Source: Acaudatibacter sp050729515 (GTDB taxonomy: Bacteria; Pseudomonadota; Alphaproteobacteria; Caulobacterales; Caulobacteraceae). From it: a stretch of DNA of 64,000 nucleotides. The stretch covers positions 8,092-72,091 of the forward strand of contig JBOHLG010000015.1 of NCBI GenBank assembly GCA_050729515.1, given 5' to 3'. Shown here piece after piece: positions 1 through 6,359 of the stretch. Both the position numbers and the translations under genes were made by a program. The notes below the pieces were generated by a model. It was not told the DNA's origin, did no database searches, and saw only the letters and a program-made list of their open reading frames with translations. Position 1 is the stretch's first letter. Each line of letters opens with the position of its first letter.

Positions 1-1243
1 AGAACTTCTCTGAATCGGGCTCGGCGGCGGCGATCCGCACCGTGGAGTTGGCCGCCACCGGCAAGGTCCCGGCGCGCCAGCCGTCCCCGTTCCGGGCGAA
101 AATCTCGAGTCCGCCGCGGATGTTGTCGGTGATGACCGCGGCCACGCGAGATCCGGAGATGGCGACCTGCTCGACTGCCTTGCGCGCGGTGGGCGTGAAG
201 AGGACCTCGGGGGCCAGCGAGCCGCCGTCGGCGATCTTCACGAGGTCAAGCGCGATGAGCGAGCCAGCGGCGATCCGGGCCGCCTTGGGGGCCGGCCGCC
301 AGTCCTGGCGGGTGAGGACGATCAGCCGATCCGCCGCCACGCCCTCCACCTCGACCTTGCCGGGGAGGGGAAGTTCGACGAGGCCGTGGGGCGTCAATAG
401 CCGCCACTCCGAGGTGAAGAAGTTCACCTCGCGCCAGAGGAGCGCGGTGGCCCGGCCCTTCTCGTCGTAGAAGACCTGGGGACCGGCCCCGACGTCGGAA
501 GGCTCGCCGCGGAAGATCTCGCGGGCCTCCGACAGCGGCTCGCCGCGCTTCAGGATCTTCACCACGAAGGGATAGCCAGAGGCGGTCATCGTTCCAGGTC
601 CCCAGTCGCGGCTGACCAGGAGCTCATCGGGGCCGAGCCATTCGACGTTCTGCTTGCTCTTGGGAAGGTCGAAGCCGCCGGGAACGAAGCGGCGATGGAT
701 GAGATCGAACTCACGCAACCTCACCGCGTCCTCGCCGCCGTCGGAAAGGGCGATAAGGCACCGTTCGTAGGGCGGCGGACAGTTCGCGCCTTTCCACACC
801 CAGTCGGCGCCCTCTTGCTTGGCCAACTGGTCGAGATCGAGGACCGACGTCCAGCGGGGTTTAGCGTTCGCGAAGGAGAGGCGGCTCGTCCGGCGCCAGA
901 GCCCCCGGACATGGGCCGCATCCTGCCAGAAGTTGTAGATTCGCCCGCCGATCAGCTCGGGCTCCGGAATCCGGTCTTCGGCATTCACGATCGCGAGCAT
1001 GTCGGCGTGGAAGCGGGCGTACCGCGCGTCGGCTTCGAGCACGGCGAGGGATCGCGCGTTCTCCCTAGCGACCCAGGCCATGGCTCGAGGCGCGTCGGCC
1101 TCCAACCAGAGGTTCGGGTCATTCGTGGTCGCCTGGGATGGCGAAGCGGGCTGGGCGGTCATGGCGTGCGGCGAGGCTTCAGCCGGGATCGATCCCAAGA
1201 CGCCGAGGAACGCCAGCGCCGCGATCCAGGCTCGAATCGGCAT
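1..1243 (-). CDS. Prolyl oligopeptidase family (S9) serine peptidase, N-terminal part, cut by window edge
   Basis: Reading leftward from an ATG at 1243, an open frame of 414 codons runs off the left edge without a stop. It begins with a signal-peptide-like segment (MPIRAWIAALAFLGVLGS) ending near an Ala-Ser-Pro. The mature part starts with DPNLWLEADAPRAMAWVARE, the typical opening of S9A prolyl oligopeptidases, and continues as the family's seven-bladed propeller region. The catalytic Ser-Asp-His domain would lie beyond the edge, so activity cannot be judged. It starts 9 nt after the nitrile hydratase accessory gene and may be co-transcribed with that operon. The family hydrolyses short peptides, here probably in the periplasm. 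Confidence 0.8.
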   Translation of the reverse strand, partial: MPIRAWIAALAFLGVLGSIPAEASPHAMTAQPASPSQATTNDPNLWLEADAPRAMAWVARENARSLAVLEADARYARFHADMLAIVNAEDRIPEPELIGGRIYNFWQDAAHVRGLWRRTSRLSFANAKPRWTSVLDLDQLAKQEGADWVWKGANCPPPYERCLIALSDGGEDAVRLREFDLIHRRFVPGGFDLPKSKQNVEWLGPDELLVSRDWGPGTMTASGYPFVVKILKRGEPLSEAREIFRGEPSDVGAGPQVFYDEKGRATALLWREVNFFTSEWRLLTPHGLVELPLPGKVEVEGVAADRLIVLTRQDWRPAPKAARIAAGSLIALDLVKIADGGSLAPEVLFTPTARKAVEQVAISGSRVAAVITDNIRGGLEIFARNGDGWRAGTLPVAANSTVRIAAAEPDSEKF

Positions 1244-1252
1244 CCTCGCTTG

Positions 1253-1615
1253 TCACCGCTCGCCGCCAGGCTGTCCAGGGCCGGTGGGTACGGTCCCGAT
1301 TTCTGGCGCGACCGGCTCGACCGGCTGGCCATGGGGCGTTGTTTCAAACGCCGCGGACCAGGCGCGCTTCCAGGCTTCCGTCGCCGAACGGGGAGCCGCC
1401 CCCGTGCGGGCGGTGAGGCTCTCCAGCGCCTCCAACCAGGATTCCCAATAGGGCCGCTCAGGGGCGTTGGCGATGGCGTCTGAAAGGGCATCGGTCCAGG
1501 CGCTCCAGGCGAAGAGGCCGCGCCGCTCGAGCTCGACGGTGAGGGCGAAAGCCTGGGCCTGCCAGGGGGCGTCGAATGGCGCCTCGAAGGGGCTTTCCGG
1601 CGACGGTTCAGGCAT
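1253..1615 (-). CDS. Nitrile hydratase accessory protein (cobalt-insertion activator type)
   Basis: A 120-residue protein whose ATG overlaps the stop of the beta-subunit gene (ATGCCTGA arrangement), so translation is probably coupled. The sequence (WQAQAFALTVELERRGLF, then WESWLEALE) matches the small nitrile hydratase accessory proteins that resemble the N-terminal part of the beta subunit and help load the metal into the alpha subunit. The tail is rich in Pro and Glu. Its place third in an alpha-beta-accessory operon is the usual one for cobalt-type enzymes. The identification rests on sequence resemblance plus operon position. Confidence 0.82.
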   Translation of the reverse strand: MPEPSPESPFEAPFDAPWQAQAFALTVELERRGLFAWSAWTDALSDAIANAPERPYWESWLEALESLTARTGAAPRSATEAWKRAWSAAFETTPHGQPVEPVAPEIGTVPTGPGQPGGER

Positions 1616-2231
1616 TCTCGATGTGGCTTTCCCAAAGATCGATGAAGACGCTGTCGTCCTTCCCGGCCTCGCTTCCCCACAGTTCGCGGGCCGCAAAGCG
1701 CACCCCATAGAGCGGTTCGCGAAGGATGCGGCCATGGGCGCTGGCGTCGGCCAGGATATGTGCGCCGCGATAGGCGACGACTTCGCCGAGGCGGCCGCGC
1801 GCGTAGCGCGGCAGGCGGGTGTGTCCCGCCGGATGCATGATCCGGGCGCGAACGCGGTCGCCGAGCGCGAAGCGGGGCGGTCCCGCTTCCGGGCCCGAGG
1901 AGCTCGTCGGGGGGTCCTTCGACGCCGGCGGCAGGCGCCTTTCGAAACCGATGGCGTCAAGCTCGCCGCGGCTGGCGACGCCGGCTTCAGCGATGAGGTC
2001 GACGAGGGCCAGCAGCCAGCGCTCGTAATAGCCGCTCGCAAGGTACTGCGCCGGCGGGATCCTTTCGATGGCGTGGCGAAAGGCGTCCACGCTCCAGAGG
2101 CCGCGCGCGCTCACGATGCGGGCCAGGGACGCGACGCGGCCCTCCCACGGCGAATGAAAGACCGGCTCGTCTGTTCCCGCGATGACCGGGCCGAAGCCGT
2201 CGGTCCCGCCCATGTCGTGAACTCCGTTCAC
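1608..2231 (-). CDS. nthB: Nitrile hydratase subunit beta
   Basis: 207 residues starting with MNGVHDMGGTDGFGPV, the hallmark N-terminus of nitrile hydratase beta subunits. The C-terminal SH3-like barrel shows FALGDRVRARIMHPAGHTRLP and YGVRFAARELWG, both typical. With the alpha subunit it forms the heterodimer that hydrates nitriles to amides in the cytoplasm. It is slightly shorter than common beta subunits of about 220 to 230 residues, the loss lying in the middle linker. It starts 10 nt after the alpha-subunit stop, consistent with one operon. Confidence 0.95.
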   Translation of the reverse strand: MNGVHDMGGTDGFGPVIAGTDEPVFHSPWEGRVASLARIVSARGLWSVDAFRHAIERIPPAQYLASGYYERWLLALVDLIAEAGVASRGELDAIGFERRLPPASKDPPTSSSGPEAGPPRFALGDRVRARIMHPAGHTRLPRYARGRLGEVVAYRGAHILADASAHGRILREPLYGVRFAARELWGSEAGKDDSVFIDLWESHIENA

Positions 2232-2241
2232 GGGGCCCCGA

Positions 2242-2862
2242 TCACGCCCCGCCTGACGAACGCGCCAGGCCGGTCCCGATCATTGAATCGCGAGTGACGA
2301 GGCCGGCGAGCGCCTCCTCGTCGAAGCCTTCGCTTCCCTCCGGCCTCATGGGAACCACCAGGTAGCGGACCTCGGCGGTGGAGTCCCAGACCCGGATCTC
2401 GGTCGCGGGCGCGAGCTCGAGCCCAAATTCGGAGAGGACCTTCCTCGGCTCCTTCACCGCGCGCGAGCGATAGGCGAAGGACTTGTACCACGTCGGAGGG
2501 AGCCCCAGCACCGGCCAGGGATAGCAGGAACAGAGGGTGCAGACGACGAGGTTGTGGACTCTTGGCGTGTTCTCGAGCGCTGCCAGCTGCGCGCCCTGGG
2601 CTCCAGAGAAGCCGAGCTCGGCGACAGCCGAGGTCGCCTCGGAGAAGAGCCGTTGGCGATAGGCCGGATCGGACCAGGCTCTGGCCACCACCTTGGCGCC
2701 GTTTCTTGGGCCGATCTTGGTCTCGTAGGTCTCGATGACGGCGTCCAGCGCCGAAGGATCGACAAGGCGCTTTTGGACGAGAAGAGATTCGAGGGCCCTG
2801 ACCCGCAGCTCGACTTCCGAGGGAACGGTCGAGTGATCATGCTCCTCATGGTCGTGGACCAT
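2242..2862 (-). CDS. nthA: Nitrile hydratase subunit alpha, cobalt type
   Basis: 206 residues carrying the metal-binding claw V-C-T-L-C-S-C at residues 107-113, followed by YPWPVLGLPPTWYKSFAYRSR. Thr in the second position of the claw marks the cobalt class, whereas iron enzymes have Ser. Cys111 and Cys113 are the residues oxidised to sulfinic and sulfenic acids in the family. The N-terminus is unusually His-rich (MVHDHEEHDH), which may help capture metal, though that is inference. It is the first gene of the nthA-nthB-accessory operon. Its start codon is only 9 nt from a two-hairpin repeat element (2872-3037). Confidence 0.96.
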   Translation of the reverse strand: MVHDHEEHDHSTVPSEVELRVRALESLLVQKRLVDPSALDAVIETYETKIGPRNGAKVVARAWSDPAYRQRLFSEATSAVAELGFSGAQGAQLAALENTPRVHNLVVCTLCSCYPWPVLGLPPTWYKSFAYRSRAVKEPRKVLSEFGLELAPATEIRVWDSTAEVRYLVVPMRPEGSEGFDEEALAGLVTRDSMIGTGLARSSGGA

Positions 2863-2871
2863 TTAAGCGCT

Positions 2872-3037
2872 CTAGCAGCCCGATTGCGACGTTCGATCCG
2901 CCTGGGGCGAACGCAGGCCGAACTTCGGAATCGAGAAGGCTGCTGGCAAGCTATCGATTCTAGTGTCGTTGACGAATTGGACGTTCGTCACTGAGCCCTC
3001 CTCCACGCGCAAACGAACGTCAAATTCACGACACTAG
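2872..3037 (-). repeat. Two-hairpin dispersed element, copy 1 (upstream of nthA)
   Basis: A 166-bp element made of two imperfect palindromes joined by a short spacer. Read toward nthA, the outer palindrome B runs from CTAGTGTCGTGAATTTGACG to a matching right arm ending in GACACTAG. The inner palindrome A has arms around CGATTCCGAAGTTCG and CGAACGTCGCAATCG, closed by GCAGCC/GGCTGC. Palindrome A ends 9 nt before the nthA ATG. The outer CTAG supplies the TAG stop of the upstream gene. Near-identical copies occur at 29950-30115 and 44715-44876, and a diverged one at 33638-33805. No reading frame or transposase is inside. Confidence 0.85.
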
Positions 3038-3363
3038 CGCTGGCGAGCCTTGCGGGCGGCGTACTTGGCGTCGCGCCTTGCCTTTTGCTCGGCCTTGGTG
3101 AGCGCCTTGCGCTCCTTGCGCTCGCGGCGCCTGGCCTCCAGCACCTCCTGCTCGCTCTGAACTCTCTGCTCGGCCGCCTCCGCCTTGGCCCGGGCGCGCT
3201 CGGCCCTCACCGCCTCGAGTTCGGCGGCCCGCCTTTCGGCGCGGGATTGGAACTCCTCCGCTCGCACGGTGGGCTTGGGCTTGAGCTTTTCGATCAGGGC
3301 CTGCTTGGCCTTGGCCGCCGTCTCCAGGCGATCGGCGTACCCGGTCTTGAGCTTGTCTTTCAT
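3034..3363 (-). CDS. DUF6481-type small charged coiled-coil protein
   Basis: About 109 residues (MKDKLKTGYADRLETAAKAK onward) dominated by Ala, Arg, Lys and Glu, probably one long helix. The N-terminal 'ADRLETAAKAKQALIEKLK' block resembles the alphaproteobacterial DUF6481 family, whose function is unknown to me. I chose the ATG at 3363, preceded by GGAAG, because family members begin here. A GTG at 3450 would add 29 residues but would leave only 25 nt to the divergent CDF gene. The stop codon TAG is formed by the terminal CTAG of repeat copy 1, so the element may have redefined the end of this gene. Confidence 0.7.
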   Translation of the reverse strand: MKDKLKTGYADRLETAAKAKQALIEKLKPKPTVRAEEFQSRAERRAAELEAVRAERARAKAEAAEQRVQSEQEVLEARRRERKERKALTKAEQKARRDAKYAARKARQR

Positions 3364-3475
3364 CACTTCCGAGGGCGAGGGAGGGGCGCTCCTCATCGCG
3401 CGAGCCAAGACCGATGTCAAAGCCCCGCGCGGCCGACCCGTATCGTTCACAACCTCCCGCGTCTAGACTTGGAGG

Positions 3476-4423
3476 ATGGACCCGCCCGCCAGCGCCCAGG
3501 CCGCCGCCCGCCTGACTCGGAGGGTCACGACGCTTTCGGTCTCCATGGCCGCCTTCCTCTTCACCTCCAAGGCGGTGATCTGGTTCCTCTCCGGCTCGGT
3601 CGCGCTTCTCGCCTCGGCGGCGGACTCGGGTCTGGACCTGATCGCTTCGGGAGCGACCTTCTTCGCGATCCGCTACGCCGCACATCCGCCCGACGCCGAG
3701 CACCGCTTCGGCCATGGCAAGGCCGAGGCGTTCGCCAGCCTCATTCAGGCGGGTCTGGTCTTCGCCTCCGCAGCCCTGGTGGCGCGGCAGGCGATCTGGC
3801 GGCTCATCCGACCCCAGCCGGTCGGGGCCGAGGCCCTGGCGATCGGGGCCATGATCGCCTCGAGCCTCCTCACCGCCGCGCTGATCTCCGCCCAGAACCG
3901 GATTCTCAAGCGAGCCCGGAGCGTGGCGGTTTCCTCCGATCGCGCCCATTACGTCGCTGACCTCGCCTCCAATCTCATCGCACTCGCCGGGATCGCCGCA
4001 GCTGCCGCCACCGGCCTCGTCCGCTTGGACGCCGCCGCCGGCCTGGCGGTGACCGCCATCCTCCTCTGGGGCGCGATCGCCGTCTTCCGCCAGGCCGCCG
4101 ACCAGCTCATGGATCGCGAACTTCCCGACAAGGAGCGCGAGCGGATCATCGCCCTCACCAAGGCCGATCCGGCGATCACCGACGTCCACTTCGTGCGCAC
4201 CCGCGCGGCCGGCCCCGTCGTCCACATCCAGATGCATGTCGGGCTCGATCCCGGCCTCAGCCTTGAGGCCGCGCACAAGGTGGTGGTGGCGGCCGAACGC
4301 CGGGTGCTCAAGGCCTTCCCGGCCGCCGACATCATCATCCATCCCGATCCGGAGGGTCGGGCCGAGACTCACGGCGGCGCCTTCGCCGAGTTCGGCGACC
4401 CGGCGGAAAAGGCGAGCGGCTGA
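3476..4423 (+). CDS. Cation diffusion facilitator (FieF-like) metal exporter
   Basis: 315 residues with about six membrane segments and a C-terminal cytoplasmic ferredoxin-like domain. The metal site is visible as D50-x3-D54 (DSGLD) in helix 2 and H158-x3-D162 (HYVAD) in helix 5, the same spacing as the transport site of FieF/YiiP. HRFGHGK at residues 76-82 is the family's helix 2-3 loop motif. It should export Zn(II), Fe(II) or a similar divalent metal from the cytoplasm using the proton gradient. A GGAGG directly abuts the ATG, an unusually short spacing, so the true start could be a little downstream. Confidence 0.93.
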   Translation: MDPPASAQAAARLTRRVTTLSVSMAAFLFTSKAVIWFLSGSVALLASAADSGLDLIASGATFFAIRYAAHPPDAEHRFGHGKAEAFASLIQAGLVFASAALVARQAIWRLIRPQPVGAEALAIGAMIASSLLTAALISAQNRILKRARSVAVSSDRAHYVADLASNLIALAGIAAAAATGLVRLDAAAGLAVTAILLWGAIAVFRQAADQLMDRELPDKERERIIALTKADPAITDVHFVRTRAAGPVVHIQMHVGLDPGLSLEAAHKVVVAAERRVLKAFPAADIIIHPDPEGRAETHGGAFAEFGDPAEKASG

Positions 4424-4438
4424 ACTCCATGACGCGCG

Positions 4439-4466
4439 TTGTTCGCGCGCAGGATTTGGCTATAGC
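4439..4466 (+). promoter_or_regulatory. Probable sigma-70-type promoter of the GST gene
   Basis: TTGTTC (4439-4444) and TATAGC (4461-4466) are separated by 16 bp and lie just upstream of the GST start at 4481. Transcription would begin about 8 nt before the ATG, giving a very short leader. The region around the -10 (4459-4480) also resembles the 5' part of a tRNA, which is treated separately. Prediction from pattern only. Confidence 0.35.
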
Positions 4467-4480
4467 TCATTTGGCAGGGC

Positions 4481-5167
4481 ATGAGCGTCACGCGCACTCT
4501 CCATCACTTCCCCTTGGATCCGGCCTCGCGCCAGGCGCGCTTGGCCCTGGCCGAAAAGCGCATCCCCTTCGAGGAGAAGATCGTCCGCTTCTGGGAGCGC
4601 CCCGCCCATTTCGAGGCGCTCAATCCCTCCGGCTACACCCCGGTCCTGGTTGAGGAGGGATCGGGCGCTCCAATCGCGATCTGCGAGGTCAGGGCCATCC
4701 TGGAGCATCTCGAAGAGGCCTTCCCTGAGCCCTCGCTCCTTGGGGAGGGAGCGGCCGAGCGCGCCGAGACACGGCGCCTCCTTTCCTGGTTCGACCGCAA
4801 GTTCGATGTCGAGGTCAACGCGCTCCTCCTTCATGAGAAGCTCGAAAAGCGCCTCCTCAAGCTGGGCGCGCCGGACCTTTCCAACATGCGCAACGGCCGC
4901 GAGGCCCTGCGCGAGCACCTCGCCTACCTCGAGCGCCTGCTGGACGAGCGCAACTGGCTCGCCGGCTCGCGTCTTTCCCTCGGGGATTTCGCCGCCGCCG
5001 CCCACGTCTCGGTCATCGATTTCTTTGGCGACGTGCCCTGGAGGGATTTCCCGGCGGTGACCGCCTGGTACATGAAGATGAAGTCGAGGCCAGCCTTCCG
5101 GCCGCTCCTCGCCGACCGCTGGCCGGGTCTCGCGCCCGCCGCGACCTATGCCGACCTCGACTTCTGA
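4481..5167 (+). CDS. Glutathione S-transferase family protein
   Basis: 228 residues. The N-terminal thioredoxin-like domain shows SRQARLALAEKRIPFEEK, the cis-Pro region NPSGYTPVLVEE and the glutathione-binding ICEVRAILEHLEE in place of the usual E-S pair. The C-terminal helical domain contains WLAGSRLSLGDFAAAAH, the conserved GST N-capping motif. It probably conjugates glutathione to electrophiles or binds ligands in the cytoplasm; the substrate cannot be told. The gene overlaps the following queG by about 20 nt, suggesting joint transcription, an arrangement I have also seen described in other alphaproteobacteria. Confidence 0.88.
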   Translation: MSVTRTLHHFPLDPASRQARLALAEKRIPFEEKIVRFWERPAHFEALNPSGYTPVLVEEGSGAPIAICEVRAILEHLEEAFPEPSLLGEGAAERAETRRLLSWFDRKFDVEVNALLLHEKLEKRLLKLGAPDLSNMRNGREALREHLAYLERLLDERNWLAGSRLSLGDFAAAAHVSVIDFFGDVPWRDFPAVTAWYMKMKSRPAFRPLLADRWPGLAPAATYADLDF

Positions 5168-6257
5168 GGCGCGACAAGGTCGAGCAGGCGGAGTCGATCC
5201 GAAGGAGGAGATCCGCGCGGAGGCCCTGCGGCTGGGATTCGACGTCTGCGGCTTCGCAGGCGCCTCGGAGCCCTGGCCGGCCTCAGAGAGGCTCGAGGCC
5301 TTCGTGGCGGCGGGCCGCCACGGATCGATGAAATGGATGGAGACGACGGCCGAGCGGCGCTCCCATCCGGTCCGAATGTGGGCGAACGCCCGGACCGCCA
5401 TCGTGGTCGGCATGAACTACGGCCCTAATCGCGACCCGCTGGCCGCCCTGGTGAACCGCGCTGAGGGCGCGATCAGTGTCTATGCCAGAGGCCGCGACTA
5501 TCATCGGCTCATCAAGGGCAAGTTGAAGCATCTGGCCGGCTTCCTGGCGAGGCGGGCAGGCGGTGAGGTCAAGGTCTTCGTCGACACCGCGCCCCTGATG
5601 GAAAAGCCGCTCGCCGAGCGGGCGGGCGTCGGCTGGCAGGGAAAGCACACCAATCTCGTCTCGCGCACCTTCGGCTCGTGGCTCTTCCTGGGAAGCGTGC
5701 TCTCCAGCCTGGAGCTTTCGCCAGACCTGCCGGAGGGCGATCATTGCGGGGCCTGCCGCGCGTGCCTGGACGCCTGCCCGACGGGCGCCTTCGTCGCCCC
5801 CTACCAGCTCGACGCCCGCGCCTGCCTCTCCTATCTCACCATTGAGCACGCCGGCCCGATCCCGCACCGCTTCCGAGAAGCCCTCGGCAACCGAGTCTTC
5901 GGCTGCGACGACTGTCTGGCGGTCTGTCCATGGAACAAGTTCGCCGCCGCCGCGCGGGAGGCGGGGCTTGCCGCCCTTCCGCGCCTGGAGGGTCTGGCGC
6001 TGAACGAGCTCGCCTCTCTCGACGACGCCGCCTTCCGGACCCTCTTCTCGGCCACGGCGATCAAGCGCATCGGCCGCGAAAGGCTGGTTCGAAACGCGCT
6101 CTATGCGATCGGCAACAGCGGCGTGGCGCACTTGGCTTCGGCCGCCCGCGCCCTCCTCAATGATCCCGATCCGGCCATCGCCGAGGCCGCCGACTGGGCG
6201 CTCTGCCGTCTGGCCGAGGCAGCCAGCCCCGCAGCGGCGGCCATGGCTTCGCCTTGA
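5148..6257 (+). CDS. queG: Epoxyqueuosine reductase QueG
   Basis: 369 residues. Two [4Fe-4S] clusters are indicated by Cys200, 203, 206 and 210 (CGACRACLDACP) and Cys253, 256 and 260 (CDDCLAVCPWNKF). VDTAPLMEK near residue 146 contains the catalytic Asp of the family, and KHTNLVSRTFGSWLFLG follows as expected. A C-terminal HEAT-like segment runs from about residue 310. The enzyme carries out the last step of queuosine synthesis in tRNA, reducing epoxyqueuosine with a cobalamin cofactor. The first 16 or so residues are poorly conserved and overlap the GST gene, so the true start may be slightly later. Confidence 0.94.
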   Translation: MPTSTSEARQGRAGGVDPKEEIRAEALRLGFDVCGFAGASEPWPASERLEAFVAAGRHGSMKWMETTAERRSHPVRMWANARTAIVVGMNYGPNRDPLAALVNRAEGAISVYARGRDYHRLIKGKLKHLAGFLARRAGGEVKVFVDTAPLMEKPLAERAGVGWQGKHTNLVSRTFGSWLFLGSVLSSLELSPDLPEGDHCGACRACLDACPTGAFVAPYQLDARACLSYLTIEHAGPIPHRFREALGNRVFGCDDCLAVCPWNKFAAAAREAGLAALPRLEGLALNELASLDDAAFRTLFSATAIKRIGRERLVRNALYAIGNSGVAHLASAARALLNDPDPAIAEAADWALCRLAEAASPAAAAMASP

Positions 6258-6359
6258 TCCTCGTCTGAGAGTAGAAGGGGCGGATCGGCGGCGCGCCATC
6301 GCCGGTGATTCGCACGAGTTGTGGGCGAAGCTCGCCTTGTGAGGGGAGGGGGAGCGGTC

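Noticed and set aside
3026..4372. A long minus-strand frame opposite the CDF exporter
   Set aside because: No domain features; the CDF metal-site residues lie on the plus strand. The open frame is caused by high GC.
4459..4485. A possible tRNA gene
   Set aside because: Only the 5' end and D-arm are tRNA-like; no anticodon stem or T-arm follows, and a GST gene begins inside. Kept only as a low-interest observation.
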